A stretch of 64,000 bases of DNA from an uncultured Butyrivibrio sp. (GTDB lineage: Bacteria > Bacillota > Clostridia > Lachnospirales > Lachnospiraceae). Under the pieces are notes generated by a model. It saw only the letters and a program-made list of their open reading frames with translations, did not search any database and was not told where the DNA came from. The DNA is taken from NCBI GenBank assembly GCA_945928575.1, contig CAMENP010000004.1, positions 62,001 to 126,000 on the forward strand, in the 5' to 3' direction. This document shows, piece by piece, positions 53,364 through 62,977 of this stretch. Position 1 is the first letter of the stretch. Every line of letters starts with the position of its first letter. The position numbers and the translations under genes are program-made.

Positions 53364-55406
53364 CTATCCTATCCAATATATATCTATGCTGTCATTTGCA
53401 CGCACCTGATCGGTAAATCCCGATTTAACTCCGTTGATTGCCGTGTAAAGCTCCGTTCCGCCCATTTTTGATAAATCAAACGGATAGAAATCCAGCACGT
53501 CAACCAATGTGTACCGGGTCTTATTCTTAAGTGTTACCGGCGTGTTATTTACCGTAATTTGTATCGAAGTATTGTCAGCCGGCTCTTTATCCCGGACAGC
53601 AGCCGGAATTTCTTCCGGAGTTCCTTCTTCATCCACGATGACCGGTTCTTCCTCAATCTCGTCATATCTGACATTGAAATTCTCATATACTTTGGTATCA
53701 GGTCCGGCATCTTCGTTGTTGACCTTAATAATTACTCCGTCCAGCGGAATATCAAGAAATTCAAAAAGCTGGCTTACCGTATAATAATTTTCCATCACGA
53801 CGGAATCATTTTCCTTAATGATATACGACGGTGGCTGCAATGTTCCGTTAACATAGGCAAATTTAGGACATTTAACCTGCTTGCCGTTAATTGAAAATTC
53901 TATCTGTGATTTATATTCAGGCAGACTTCCTATTGCAAGTTTTCCTGCTTCTCCGACCGTGGATTCCACAATATCTATATAATCATTTTTCTCAATCTGC
54001 ATACTCATATTGGCTTCTTTGCCGTTCTTCAATATGCGCGCAGGCTCTCCCGCTTCACCGCGCACCATCCTTGCCACACTGTTAAGCGTATAATTAACCG
54101 CCATTCCGCGTCTCGGGAAAAGAAGTTCATTAGGATAACCCGACTGCATTATAGCATCAATGACCGTCAGACTGTTGTTATCATATAATTTAATACGTTC
54201 ACCGTTGACCGTTACATATATAAAATTGTTCTTTTGTGTGTAATAATTAATACATATTCCGACAGGTGTTACAAAAAGAGAGTCTTTCTTATAGTTATCT
54301 ATTGCAAACTCAATATTGCCAAGCACTTCTTTGCCTCTGAGTGCAACTCTTTCCTGTGGAAGCGAAAGTCTCTGTGCAAGTCCTGATGTAAATCCCGGAA
54401 TCTTACCACCGCCCCCGACTACAAAAACAGCGCTTACAGACCTGCCGCCGTTAAGTTCGATGATTTTGTCGGCCACATCTCCCGTAATCTTATCCGTAAC
54501 CGGCTTTGTCACATTAATGACATCCTCAGGCGTAACCGATATCTTGGTTCCCATAATATCTTTGAATGATATTTTCTTTCTTGACGTACCAGCAGCCATC
54601 TTAATTTTCTCAGCCTGCGCAAAATCCACCAGATAGTTCTTGGCAATCATCTCCGAAAGTTCATCTCCGGCACAAGGAATCATTCCGTATGCCACAACAC
54701 TGCCGTCTCTGGTAATACATATATCCGATGTACCGGCTCCGACATCAACAAGCGCTATATTAAGCAATCTGTATTGTTCAGGTATCGCAACATTCATAGC
54801 CGCGATAGGCTCCAATGTAAGATTAGCCACTTCAAGTCCTGCTCCTTCAACAGAAGCATACAATCCATCCACTACCTCTTCAGGAAGAAATGTTGCCAGC
54901 AATTCCACTGAAATCCTGTCAGCCTTATGTCCTTCAAGATTACTTATCTCATAATCATTTATGTAATATTTAACAGGTGTATATCCGACACAATAGAAAT
55001 CGGATTCGGATTCATTCTCATTAATCTGTCTGTGTGCAAGTTCAACACCGGCAAAATCAAGGTTATAAATATCTTCTCCGGTAACACGATGCTCATCATC
55101 AAAGTCCACAACAGCTTTAACCGTAACTGTTCTCAGCACACGTCCGGCCGCCGCTATACATACCTTGGTCAGCGGCCTGCCTATTTTCAGTTCAAGAGAA
55201 GATTTAACAATCTGTATTTCTTCGGTAACCTTGGATATATCATGAACCTGGCCGTCAAGCATTGCCCTGGTATCATGTTCCTTGACCTCCATTGCAATCA
55301 CATGAAAACCGGCATTATCCATATATCCTACTGTACCAACTATGCTTCTTGTACCTATATCAAGTCCGAATACAAATTGCTCCGGGCATCTGATTATCTC
55401 TGGCAT
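53364..55406 (-). CDS. Long FtsA-like actin-family protein
   Basis: 680 residues, against about 420 for ordinary FtsA. N-terminal actin-like core: FVFGLDIGTRSIVGTVGY (phosphate 1), IALVDVGAGTSDICITRDG (phosphate 2), AVFVVGGGGKIPGFTSGLA (adenosine). From about residue 370 there are three similar segments, each starting with an NG turn (TVNGERIKL, SINGKQVKC, TVNNTPVTL) and ending in a hydrophobic DxIDI strand, likely beta-grasp domains. FtsZ-related division or a Lachnospiraceae cell-shape role is inferred. GGAGG precedes the ATG; coaE lies 34 bases upstream. Confidence 0.8.
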   Translation of the reverse strand: MPEIIRCPEQFVFGLDIGTRSIVGTVGYMDNAGFHVIAMEVKEHDTRAMLDGQVHDISKVTEEIQIVKSSLELKIGRPLTKVCIAAAGRVLRTVTVKAVVDFDDEHRVTGEDIYNLDFAGVELAHRQINENESESDFYCVGYTPVKYYINDYEISNLEGHKADRISVELLATFLPEEVVDGLYASVEGAGLEVANLTLEPIAAMNVAIPEQYRLLNIALVDVGAGTSDICITRDGSVVAYGMIPCAGDELSEMIAKNYLVDFAQAEKIKMAAGTSRKKISFKDIMGTKISVTPEDVINVTKPVTDKITGDVADKIIELNGGRSVSAVFVVGGGGKIPGFTSGLAQRLSLPQERVALRGKEVLGNIEFAIDNYKKDSLFVTPVGICINYYTQKNNFIYVTVNGERIKLYDNNSLTVIDAIMQSGYPNELLFPRRGMAVNYTLNSVARMVRGEAGEPARILKNGKEANMSMQIEKNDYIDIVESTVGEAGKLAIGSLPEYKSQIEFSINGKQVKCPKFAYVNGTLQPPSYIIKENDSVVMENYYTVSQLFEFLDIPLDGVIIKVNNEDAGPDTKVYENFNVRYDEIEEEPVIVDEEGTPEEIPAAVRDKEPADNTSIQITVNNTPVTLKNKTRYTLVDVLDFYPFDLSKMGGTELYTAINGVKSGFTDQVRANDSIDIYWIG

Positions 55407-55440
55407 AACAATCCTCCAAACATGTTCAGATTTAATAATA

Positions 55441-56046
55441 TCACACGATATGATATTCTTCCAGCTTATTTTTGACTGTATTGTAAGTATTTTCCATCGA
55501 AATTCCCGTATCTATTACGAAATTACAATGTTTTTTGAATTCATCTTCCTTCATCTGACTGTCAAAAATCCCAGTTATACGGGCATCGGAATATCCTCTG
55601 CTTTTCTTAAGCCGGTCACGTCTGACGTCTTCCGACGCATATACATACCATAATTCATCGCATATGCTGTCATATCCGTTTTCTATAAGAAGTGCAGCTT
55701 CAATAAATACAAAATCATATTCTCCCGAAATCCTAAGTTTAGAAATCTTATCAAAAATATGTTTATTCACTGCAGGATGCACAGCATCCGTCCATTGCGT
55801 CCTTAATGTCTCATCCGCATAGATCCTTGATGCAATATATGCCCTGTCAAGTTCTTTATTGTCATCATATGCTTTACTGCCAAAAAGTCTGAGCGCTGTA
55901 TCGCACAGACACTGTCCGTAACTCATTAATTCTTTGGCAACATCATCTGCCATGATTATTTCGCATCTGCATAATTCTTTCAACATATGCAGAACGGTTG
56001 ATTTGCCTGCCCCGACTCCGCCGGTAACACCTATAACTTTCATCAT
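55441..56046 (-). CDS. coaE: Dephospho-CoA kinase
   Basis: Last step of CoA synthesis. 201 residues with the P-loop GVTGGVGAGKSTVLHML at the N terminus, MADDVAKELM and DFVFIEAALLIENGY. It starts inside the polA stop (ATGATG), so the two are translationally coupled, a common pair in Firmicutes. Confidence 0.96.
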   Translation of the reverse strand: MMKVIGVTGGVGAGKSTVLHMLKELCRCEIIMADDVAKELMSYGQCLCDTALRLFGSKAYDDNKELDRAYIASRIYADETLRTQWTDAVHPAVNKHIFDKISKLRISGEYDFVFIEAALLIENGYDSICDELWYVYASEDVRRDRLKKSRGYSDARITGIFDSQMKEDEFKKHCNFVIDTGISMENTYNTVKNKLEEYHIV

Positions 56047-58676
56047 TTTGCCTCATACCAGTTATTTCCGCTGTGGATGTCAATTTCAAGAGGAACTCTA
56101 AGCTTTGCTGCGCCTTCCATTTCCTCGCTCAGAATGCGTTTTACTTCGTCTTCTTCTCCCGGTGCTGTCTCAATCAGAAGTTCATCATGTATCTGTAATA
56201 TAAGTTTTGACTTAAGATTACTCTGACCAAGTCTCTTGTATACATTGATCATTGCTATTTTGATAATATCAGCCGCCGTACCCTGAAGCGGTGAGTTCAT
56301 TGCTATTCTCTCTCCGAACTGTCTTTGCATAAAATTAGAAGATGCAAGTTCCGGAACCGGTCGTCTCCTGCCGTACAATGTTATCGAATATCCGTCTTTC
56401 CTGGCATTGTCGACAAGTCCGTTAAGATAATCCTTGATTGACGGATATGTTTTAAAATATACGTCAATATATTCTTTGGCTTCCTTTCTCGATATTCCAA
56501 GGTCTTTGCTCAGGCCGAAAGAACTGATTCCGTAAACGATTCCGAAATTAACGGCTTTGGCATTGCTTCTTTGTCTTGGAGTAACTTCTTCCAACGGAGT
56601 TTTAAATACCTTTGAAGCGGTTATCCTGTGTATATCCTTATCCTCACGGTACGCATTGATAAGCGTCTCATCGCCTGACATATGTGCCAAAAGTCTTAAT
56701 TCGATCTGTGAATAATCCGCATCGGTAAACACATATCCGTCCTTCGGAATAAATACTTTACGGATCTGTCTGCCTATATCCATACGTATCGGAATATTCT
56801 GTAGATTCGGCTCCGTGCTGCTGATTCTTCCCGTCGCGGTTATTGTCTGGTTAAAAGTACCGTGAATCCTTCCGTCATCACGTATATAATCCGCAAGGCC
56901 GTCAGCATATGTCGATTTCAATTTAGCAAGGGTTCTGTATTCAAGTATATCATTTACTATAGGATAATCCGGTGCCAGTTTCTCCAGAACTTCCGCAGAT
57001 GTGGAATATCCTGTTTTGGTCTTCTTACCGCCTTCTATTCCCATTCTGTCAAAAAGAATTTCTCCAAGCTGTTTAGGCGAATTAATATTAAATTCCGTTC
57101 CGGCCTGTTCATATATTCCGGATCTGAGTTCTTCTATTTTGACGGCAAGTTCATCGCCGTAGGATTTAAGCGCAGTTCTGTTAACCCTTATGCCTTCATG
57201 TTCCATGCTCCTAAGGACATAAATTATAGGAAGTTCTATATTGTGATACACTTCTTTCATTCCCATAGAGCAAAGCTTGTCATATATTTTATCATGTGCC
57301 GTCAATGCAGTATAAGCATCATAGCAGCATATCTGCATTAATTTATCCGGTACATTCTCCGATTCCTGTGCAATTGTGTTTTTCCCGAGAATATCTTCCT
57401 CCGATGCGAAATTTCTGTTCAGATATTCCCTTGCAAGTTCCGCATAAGTATATGCATCTTTAAGAGGATTAATAAGGTACTGCATGATTGCCAGGTCATC
57501 TGTATCATCATTTATATCTGGATTGATATAATCCACCTGTGCCTTTAGATTTATCGCATATAAATGTATCTTTTGCGAAAGCGCTTTAATGCTGTCCGCA
57601 AGATAATCCTGCGTTATAAATCCTTCAACGCCAATATAATAATATTTATCATCAAACGCCAGTGCCGCTCCGTAGAGAACGTCATCACAGACTGCGAGTC
57701 TTATACCCGCACATTCGGAATTCATACATTCACGGATAATATCATCCGCCTTGGCATAATCATTTATATAACAGAATTTATCCGACAAATCATCTTCTTT
57801 TACCGGTTCGGCATCTTTAAAACGTTTGAGTAAAGATTTCAGTTCAAGTCTTGAGAAAATCTCATATGCCCCGGCAGTAAAAAGATTGTCTATATATGCA
57901 TCTTCGACGTCAAAATCAACCGGAGAATCTATATTGATCGTGGCAAGTTTCTTGCTCATGACAGCCATATCATAATGCTCCGAGAGATTATTGCGTGCCT
58001 TTGCCGGAGTTATGTTATCGACATCCGCATATGCCGCTTCGATTGACTTATATTTGGTTATAATGGCCGTCGCGGTTTTCTCTCCTATTCCCGGAACACC
58101 CGGAATATTATCAGATGAATCACCCATAAGTGCTTTAAGGTCTATAAATTCTTCAGGCGTAACCTGATATTTATCGATCACATCAGAAGGATAATAATTC
58201 TCTATTGAGGTCTGTCCCTTTACGGTTTTAGGCATACGGATTTTGATATGCTCATCAGCAAGCTGTAAAAGGTCACGGTCTCCGGAAAGTATCGATACTT
58301 CAAAGCCATCCCTCTGGCATCTCTTGGCCAGCGTGCCGAGAATATCATCCGCCTCATACCCTTCGAGAGTAATTACAGGTATTGTCATGGCCGAAAGAAC
58401 TTCTTTTATGATCGGTACCTGCTCATGAAGTTCCTGCGGCATCGGTTTCCTGGTGCCCTTGTATTCGGCAAACATCTTATGTCTGAATGTCGGAGCTTTC
58501 AAATCAAATGCTACAGCAATATAATCCGCATGCTCATCTTCAAGTGATTTGAGCATGATATTAATAAATCCGTAAACAGCATTTGTATGGATTCCCTCAA
58601 AATTTGTCAAAGGAGGCACTCCGTAAAATGCCCTGTTTAAAATACTATGCCCATCTATCAGTAAAATTTTCTTCAT
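56043..58676 (-). CDS. polA: DNA polymerase I
   Basis: 877 residues. N-terminal 5' nuclease: ILLIDGHSILNRAFYG, LSGDRDLLQLAD and GDSSDNIPGVPGIGEKTA. The middle domain lacks the Exo I DxE motif (the region reads CAGIRLAVCDDVLYGAAL), so proofreading is probably lost, as in many Firmicutes. Polymerase: motif A DADYSQIELRLLAHMSGD, motif B RQRSNAKAVNFGIVYG, motif C LQIHDELLIE. Used in repair and Okazaki fragment processing. It precedes coaE with overlap. Confidence 0.97.
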   Translation of the reverse strand: MKKILLIDGHSILNRAFYGVPPLTNFEGIHTNAVYGFINIMLKSLEDEHADYIAVAFDLKAPTFRHKMFAEYKGTRKPMPQELHEQVPIIKEVLSAMTIPVITLEGYEADDILGTLAKRCQRDGFEVSILSGDRDLLQLADEHIKIRMPKTVKGQTSIENYYPSDVIDKYQVTPEEFIDLKALMGDSSDNIPGVPGIGEKTATAIITKYKSIEAAYADVDNITPAKARNNLSEHYDMAVMSKKLATINIDSPVDFDVEDAYIDNLFTAGAYEIFSRLELKSLLKRFKDAEPVKEDDLSDKFCYINDYAKADDIIRECMNSECAGIRLAVCDDVLYGAALAFDDKYYYIGVEGFITQDYLADSIKALSQKIHLYAINLKAQVDYINPDINDDTDDLAIMQYLINPLKDAYTYAELAREYLNRNFASEEDILGKNTIAQESENVPDKLMQICCYDAYTALTAHDKIYDKLCSMGMKEVYHNIELPIIYVLRSMEHEGIRVNRTALKSYGDELAVKIEELRSGIYEQAGTEFNINSPKQLGEILFDRMGIEGGKKTKTGYSTSAEVLEKLAPDYPIVNDILEYRTLAKLKSTYADGLADYIRDDGRIHGTFNQTITATGRISSTEPNLQNIPIRMDIGRQIRKVFIPKDGYVFTDADYSQIELRLLAHMSGDETLINAYREDKDIHRITASKVFKTPLEEVTPRQRSNAKAVNFGIVYGISSFGLSKDLGISRKEAKEYIDVYFKTYPSIKDYLNGLVDNARKDGYSITLYGRRRPVPELASSNFMQRQFGERIAMNSPLQGTAADIIKIAMINVYKRLGQSNLKSKLILQIHDELLIETAPGEEDEVKRILSEEMEGAAKLRVPLEIDIHSGNNWYEAK

Positions 58677-58686
58677 GATTTAACTC

Positions 58687-59019
58687 CTATACAAAAAACT
58701 TAAATAACACATAAATCCACGAACCGATTATCGCAGTGTACGCAGTCAGCATTATAAGCGCATATACAGAACGCTGCATTGTGAATCTATGCTGCCTTGC
58801 TTTCATTCTGGATATATTATTCTCTAATTGCCCGATAAAATCCGTCGCTTTTTCGTTCTCGTCATCTCCAAGGCCATATCTTAAAATATAATGTATTTCA
58901 AGTTCTTCACGGCAGTCTTTACAATTATCAATATGTTCTATAACTTCGTCAAGCTTCTCATCCGGTACTGTATTATTAATTACATCCGGTATCATTTTCT
59001 GGAAATCAGCACATTTCAT
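58687..59019 (-). CDS. Membrane-anchored anti-sigma-like protein with zinc-finger
   Basis: 110 residues from the ATG at 59019 (ACAGGA upstream). The N-terminal part has a zinc-finger-like HIDNCKDCREE (HxxxCxxC) of the anti-sigma ZAS type; the C terminus holds one membrane segment (about residues 83-105). No sigma factor gene adjoins it, so its partner is unknown; it lies between ruvB and polA. It may be a membrane-bound regulator or a simple relic. Confidence 0.7.
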   Translation of the reverse strand: MKCADFQKMIPDVINNTVPDEKLDEVIEHIDNCKDCREELEIHYILRYGLGDDENEKATDFIGQLENNISRMKARQHRFTMQRSVYALIMLTAYTAIIGSWIYVLFKFFV

Positions 59020-59021
59020 AA

Positions 59022-60026
59022 TCAATCCTGTCCCGGAACCGGCAGACCGAAATGTCTGTATCCATATTCCGTAACTACTCTTCCTCTTGGTGTCCTGTTA
59101 ATAAAACCATTAAATATAAGATATGGCTCATACACATCCTCAAGTGTTCCGGCATCTTCTCCAAGTGATGCCGCAAGTGTCTCAAGTCCCACAGGACCGC
59201 CGTTATATTTCTCGATTATTGTATTAAGAATATTTCTGTCATTCTTATCGAGTCCTTCTTTATCCACTTCAAGCAGGTCCAATGCATATTCCGCAACCTC
59301 TTTGGTAATGGCACCGTCAAATTTGACCTGTGCAAAATCCCTTACTCTCTTAAGCATTCTGTTGGCAAGCCTTGGCGTTCCTCTTGAACGTCTGGCAAGT
59401 TCAAGCGCGCCTTCATGATCAATATCAGCTCCAAGTACCGATGCCGAACGTGTAATAATATGCTCAAGCTCGTTCACATCATAATATTCCAGTCTGTTTA
59501 CAACGCCGAACCGGTCTCTGAGCGGTGCTGTCAACAGTCCGGCCCTTGTTGTGGCGCCTATAAGTGTAAAATGCGGCAAATCCAGTCGTATCGATCTGGC
59601 CGTCTGGCCTTTGCCGATCATTATGTCAATAGCATAATCTTCCATAGCCGGATACAATACCTCTTCCACCTGCCTGTTAAGTCTGTGGATTTCATCGACA
59701 AAAAGCACATCACCCTCTGACAGATTATTAAGAATCGCAGCCATATCTCCCGGTTTCTCAATTGCGGGTCCGGATGTGATCTTAATATTAACACCCATTT
59801 CAGATGCAATAATTCCCGCAAGTGTGGTCTTTCCAAGTCCCGGAGGTCCGTAAAACAGACAATGATCCAATGCTTCACCCCTGGATTTGGCAGCTTCTAT
59901 AAACACACGGAGATTTCGTTTTATTTTCTCCTGTCCGATATATTCATCCAAAGTGGCCGGCCTGAGATTGTTCTCTATTCCGGCATCTTCGGCAGTAAAT
60001 TCAGTATTAATGACTCTTCTTTCCAT
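59022..60026 (-). CDS. ruvB: Holliday junction helicase RuvB
   Basis: AAA+ motor driving branch migration with RuvA. 334 residues: [17 protein letters not shown], Walker [15 protein letters not shown], Walker [17 protein letters not shown], sensor [20 protein letters not shown] and the C-terminal winged helix with [17 protein letters not shown]. Lies eight bases after ruvA. Confidence 0.98.
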   Translation of the reverse strand: MERRVINTEFTAEDAGIENNLRPATLDEYIGQEKIKRNLRVFIEAAKSRGEALDHCLFYGPPGLGKTTLAGIIASEMGVNIKITSGPAIEKPGDMAAILNNLSEGDVLFVDEIHRLNRQVEEVLYPAMEDYAIDIMIGKGQTARSIRLDLPHFTLIGATTRAGLLTAPLRDRFGVVNRLEYYDVNELEHIITRSASVLGADIDHEGALELARRSRGTPRLANRMLKRVRDFAQVKFDGAITKEVAEYALDLLEVDKEGLDKNDRNILNTIIEKYNGGPVGLETLAASLGEDAGTLEDVYEPYLIFNGFINRTPRGRVVTEYGYRHFGLPVPGQD

Positions 60027-60034
60027 GCCTACCT

Positions 60035-60643
60035 CTACATAAATGCTAACTTCTTAAGTGCCTGCTTAAGTATATACTCGCTGTCATTATTATCGGAAAC
60101 ATCAACCGCCCTGACGGCTTTAAATGCTTCAGAACGCGCATATCCGAGCGCTACAAGCGCCTCCACTGCTTCGTCAATCGAAGCCTGTGTTCCGTAACCG
60201 CCTGCATCAGAATTCTCCATTCCTCCGGTAAGTACATCTTCCAATGACAATTTATCTTTAAGTTCTATGATGAGTTTCTGTGCCGTCTTGCCTCCGATTC
60301 CCGGTGCCGACTGTATTTTCTTTACATCATCGGATAATATTGCAAGTCTTAATTCATCAGGTGTGATCACCGACAATATATTAAGGGCACCCTTCGGTCC
60401 TATTCCGTTAACCGTTATAAGCAACTTGAATATTTCAAGATCATCCCTCGTCAGGAAACCATATAAATCAAGTGCATCCTCCTTAACGTATTGGTATGTA
60501 TATACCTTAATCTCACAACCAGTTGAACCTATTCTTCCCATAAGTGAAGGCGGCACCATTATTTCGTATCCGACGCCGTAAGCTTCCACAACTATATTAT
60601 TGTTATATATTTCTGTTAATACACCTTTAATGTATGTAATCAT
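60035..60643 (-). CDS. ruvA: Holliday junction protein RuvA
   Basis: Binds four-way junctions and recruits RuvB. 202 residues: OB-fold start [12 protein letters not shown], paired helix-hairpin-helix motifs ([16 protein letters not shown] and [19 protein letters not shown]) and the C-terminal domain [19 protein letters not shown] that contacts RuvB. A 40-base gap separates it from the preceding gene. Confidence 0.97.
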   Translation of the reverse strand: MITYIKGVLTEIYNNNIVVEAYGVGYEIMVPPSLMGRIGSTGCEIKVYTYQYVKEDALDLYGFLTRDDLEIFKLLITVNGIGPKGALNILSVITPDELRLAILSDDVKKIQSAPGIGGKTAQKLIIELKDKLSLEDVLTGGMENSDAGGYGTQASIDEAVEALVALGYARSEAFKAVRAVDVSDNNDSEYILKQALKKLAFM

Positions 60644-60683
60644 TTAAACTATCTCCTTACAAATTCCGGTCGGAACAATTATA

Positions 60684-61217
60684 TCATTTCTTCCTATTCT
60701 GCGGTAGTATCTTTATTTTCTTATATAATACACTTCCGATTATACCTATGGCGATTCCGGCAACAATTCCGCTTATCATAAGAAACGGAAGGTAATATGA
60801 AATTCTCACATTGCCAAGTATAAATATCGCAACTATAATCTGTCCTATATTGTGTGAAACACCGCCTGCTATGCTTACGCCTACCATCGTAAATTTGTTG
60901 ATTTTGCGGACAAAATACATGACCGTTATGCTGAGTGCTGCTCCCGCAAGGCCGAAAAGAATACTGTAAATACTTCCAAAAAGAAAGCCTGACAACAAAA
61001 CTCTCAATATGCTTATGATCACAGCCGGTTTTATTCCCATAGAATACATAACCCATATTATAACAATATTGGCAAGACCAAGTTTCATTCCGGGAACCGG
61101 CGGTTTGATAGGTATTATCGCTTCTATGTAACTCATAACAAGTGCGACGCTTATAAACATACCATATAATGCAACGTCACTCTCCATGAATTTCTTATTA
61201 TTGAACGACTGCATCAT
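60684..61217 (-). CDS. Gx transporter family protein (heptaprenyl diphosphate synthase component I family)
   Basis: 177 residues, four to six membrane segments. The conserved features GLANIVIIWVMYSMGIKPA and LLSGFLFGSIYSILFGLAGA and the GGVSHNIGQIIVA element match the Hpre_diP_synt_I/Gx family, predicted ECF-like membrane proteins; substrate unknown. Start overlaps the NusG II gene by 20 bases, AAAGGAG precedes it. In clostridia this pair often follows the Rnf genes, so a link to redox or thiamine/quinone-like precursor uptake is possible but unproven. Confidence 0.85.
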   Translation of the reverse strand: MMQSFNNKKFMESDVALYGMFISVALVMSYIEAIIPIKPPVPGMKLGLANIVIIWVMYSMGIKPAVIISILRVLLSGFLFGSIYSILFGLAGAALSITVMYFVRKINKFTMVGVSIAGGVSHNIGQIIVAIFILGNVRISYYLPFLMISGIVAGIAIGIIGSVLYKKIKILPQNRKK

Positions 61218-61599
61218 ATTTCTCCTTTGTCGAAATTATTTCTACAAACACTTCATTAGGCAGACATATTATAGTTTCACCTGCATTGGATATTTTACCC
61301 ATTTTCTCACACAGATGATCTTTGCACGAAGATTCACTCATATATGCGTATCCGTCTTTAATGACCAAAGTATTGCTTCCGTAAAATGACTTTATTTCAT
61401 GTTCTGAATCCTCATCAAGCGTATATGTTCCCACAATATCCTTTCCCTGTTTTATACATACATAACTGCCGTTTTTACGGGTTGTTTTAAAAACCACAAA
61501 TAGGCACAGCGCCGCAATAAGCAGCACTGCACCCAGCAGAAAATCAAATTTATGCAATATGAATAACTTTTTTAGGGCATTTTTCTGCACATTTTCCAC
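61198..61599 (-). CDS. NusG domain II-containing membrane protein
   Basis: 133 residues with one N-terminal membrane segment (about 22-40) and an outer beta domain of the NusG domain II type with CKDHLCEKMGKISNAGETI, holding a cysteine pair. The frame overlaps rnfB by 50 bases; a TTG start at 61554, one base inside the rnfB stop, would be the alternative without that overlap and would still keep the membrane segment. It is a regular neighbour of Rnf and Gx genes in Clostridia; function unknown. Confidence 0.8.
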   Translation of the reverse strand: MENVQKNALKKLFILHKFDFLLGAVLLIAALCLFVVFKTTRKNGSYVCIKQGKDIVGTYTLDEDSEHEIKSFYGSNTLVIKDGYAYMSESSCKDHLCEKMGKISNAGETIICLPNEVFVEIISTKEKYDAVVQ

Positions 61600-62380
61600 A
61601 TCCTGTACATTTATTGTAGTCTATTACCGGTATGTTGTTGTCCATTTCGATCGCACCGTTTTCACATTGTTTGACACATAATGTACATCCTATACATCCG
61701 GCCTGACATGCATCCATCACAGGCTTGCCTTTATCATGCGACGAACACGATACATTGGCAACGCCGGTAACCGGTCTTAATTCTATAAGGTTCTTAGGAC
61801 ATGCTGCAACGCACTTACCACAGGCCTTGCATAAATCCGTATTAACAACTGCTACTCCGTTAATAACATGTATAGCATCAAAATCACATGCACTGACACA
61901 TGAGCCGAATCCAAGGCATCCATATGAGCACATCTTGGCGCCGCCGTCCGGAACCATTGCCGCCATTCTGCAGTCCTCGATTCCTGTATATACATATTCG
62001 TCCTTGGCTTTGTCGCAATTTCCGGCACATTTAACATAAGCCGCAAGTCTTACGCCTGCATCTGCATCAACACCCATTATTGCTGCTATTTTGGAAGCCA
62101 CAGCCGCTCCTCCGACCGGACAGCCGCCAACCGGAGCTTTTCCCGCAGCTATTGCCGCAGCCAATCCGTCGCAGCCCGCATAACCGCAGCCGCCGCAGTT
62201 ATTGCCCGGAAGTTCTGCTCTTACGGCAACCTCTTTTTCGTCAACCGGAATTTCCAATTTCTTGCCGGCTATTCCAAGAAACAGGCCTATCAGTATACCT
62301 ACACCGCTGACGATAGCTGCAGCTATTACAATTCCCATACCGCCTGAAAAAGCGGCTAAAATCATGTTCACCATATTCAT
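61550..62380 (-). CDS. rnfB: Rnf complex subunit RnfB
   Basis: Iron-sulfur subunit that accepts electrons from ferredoxin. 276 residues: N-terminal membrane helix, the LPGNNCGGCGYAGCDGL [4Fe-4S] motif (near residue 58), then three or four ferredoxin-like clusters (CSYGCLGFGSCVSAC, CKACGKCVAACP, CIGCTLCVKQC, CTGCGKCAEKCP). Lies 21 bases after rnfA. Rnf couples ferredoxin oxidation and NAD+ reduction to ion export, which would use ferredoxin reduced by Bcd/EtfAB. Confidence 0.96.
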   Translation of the reverse strand: MNMVNMILAAFSGGMGIVIAAAIVSGVGILIGLFLGIAGKKLEIPVDEKEVAVRAELPGNNCGGCGYAGCDGLAAAIAAGKAPVGGCPVGGAAVASKIAAIMGVDADAGVRLAAYVKCAGNCDKAKDEYVYTGIEDCRMAAMVPDGGAKMCSYGCLGFGSCVSACDFDAIHVINGVAVVNTDLCKACGKCVAACPKNLIELRPVTGVANVSCSSHDKGKPVMDACQAGCIGCTLCVKQCENGAIEMDNNIPVIDYNKCTGCGKCAEKCPKKVIHIA

Positions 62381-62401
62381 TACCAGCCTTTCAAACGATA
62401 A

Positions 62402-62977
62402 TTATATAATTCCCGAAAAACCTATAAATGCTATCGCCATCAAACCGGCGGTAATAAGTGTAATAGGCATTCCTTTAAAGCTTTCGGGTACATCATTATA
62501 TTCATTGCGCTCACGGATTCCCGCAAGTATTATTATTGATATTGCAAATCCCACTGCCGTCGCAAATCCGTTCACAACAGATGTAAGTACATTATATCCT
62601 TTGGAAACGTTAGTAAGTGCAACTCCGAGAACCGCGCAGTTGGTTGTTATCAACGGAAGGTATACACCGAGTGCCCTGTACAACGAAGGGCTCACTTTCT
62701 TAAGTACCATCTCAACAAACTGAACAAGCGCAGCAATAACAAGTATAAATACTATTGTGTTAAGATATGTAAGGTTCAACGGAACCAGTACATATTGATA
62801 TATTACTGCGGCAAGCAGTGACGATATCGTAATTACAAAGATAACTGCGGCGCCCATTCCGGATGCAGTCTTGATTTTCTTTGATACGCCAAGAAATGGA
62901 CAGAGGCCCATAAACTGGCTGAGCACAACATTATTAATAAGTGCCGAACTTACGGCAATAAGTAAAAGTGTTTTCAT
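62402..62977 (-). CDS. rnfA: Rnf complex subunit RnfA
   Basis: Membrane subunit, 191 residues with six helices: LINNVVLSQFMGLCPFLGVS, LVPLNLTYLNTIVFILVIAA and the late YLPLITTNCAVLGVAL, which holds the conserved cysteine thought to lie in the membrane near an iron-sulfur site. Its start overlaps the rnfE stop, so the two related subunits are coupled. Confidence 0.97.
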   Translation of the reverse strand: MKTLLLIAVSSALINNVVLSQFMGLCPFLGVSKKIKTASGMGAAVIFVITISSLLAAVIYQYVLVPLNLTYLNTIVFILVIAALVQFVEMVLKKVSPSLYRALGVYLPLITTNCAVLGVALTNVSKGYNVLTSVVNGFATAVGFAISIIILAGIRERNEYNDVPESFKGMPITLITAGLMAIAFIGFSGII

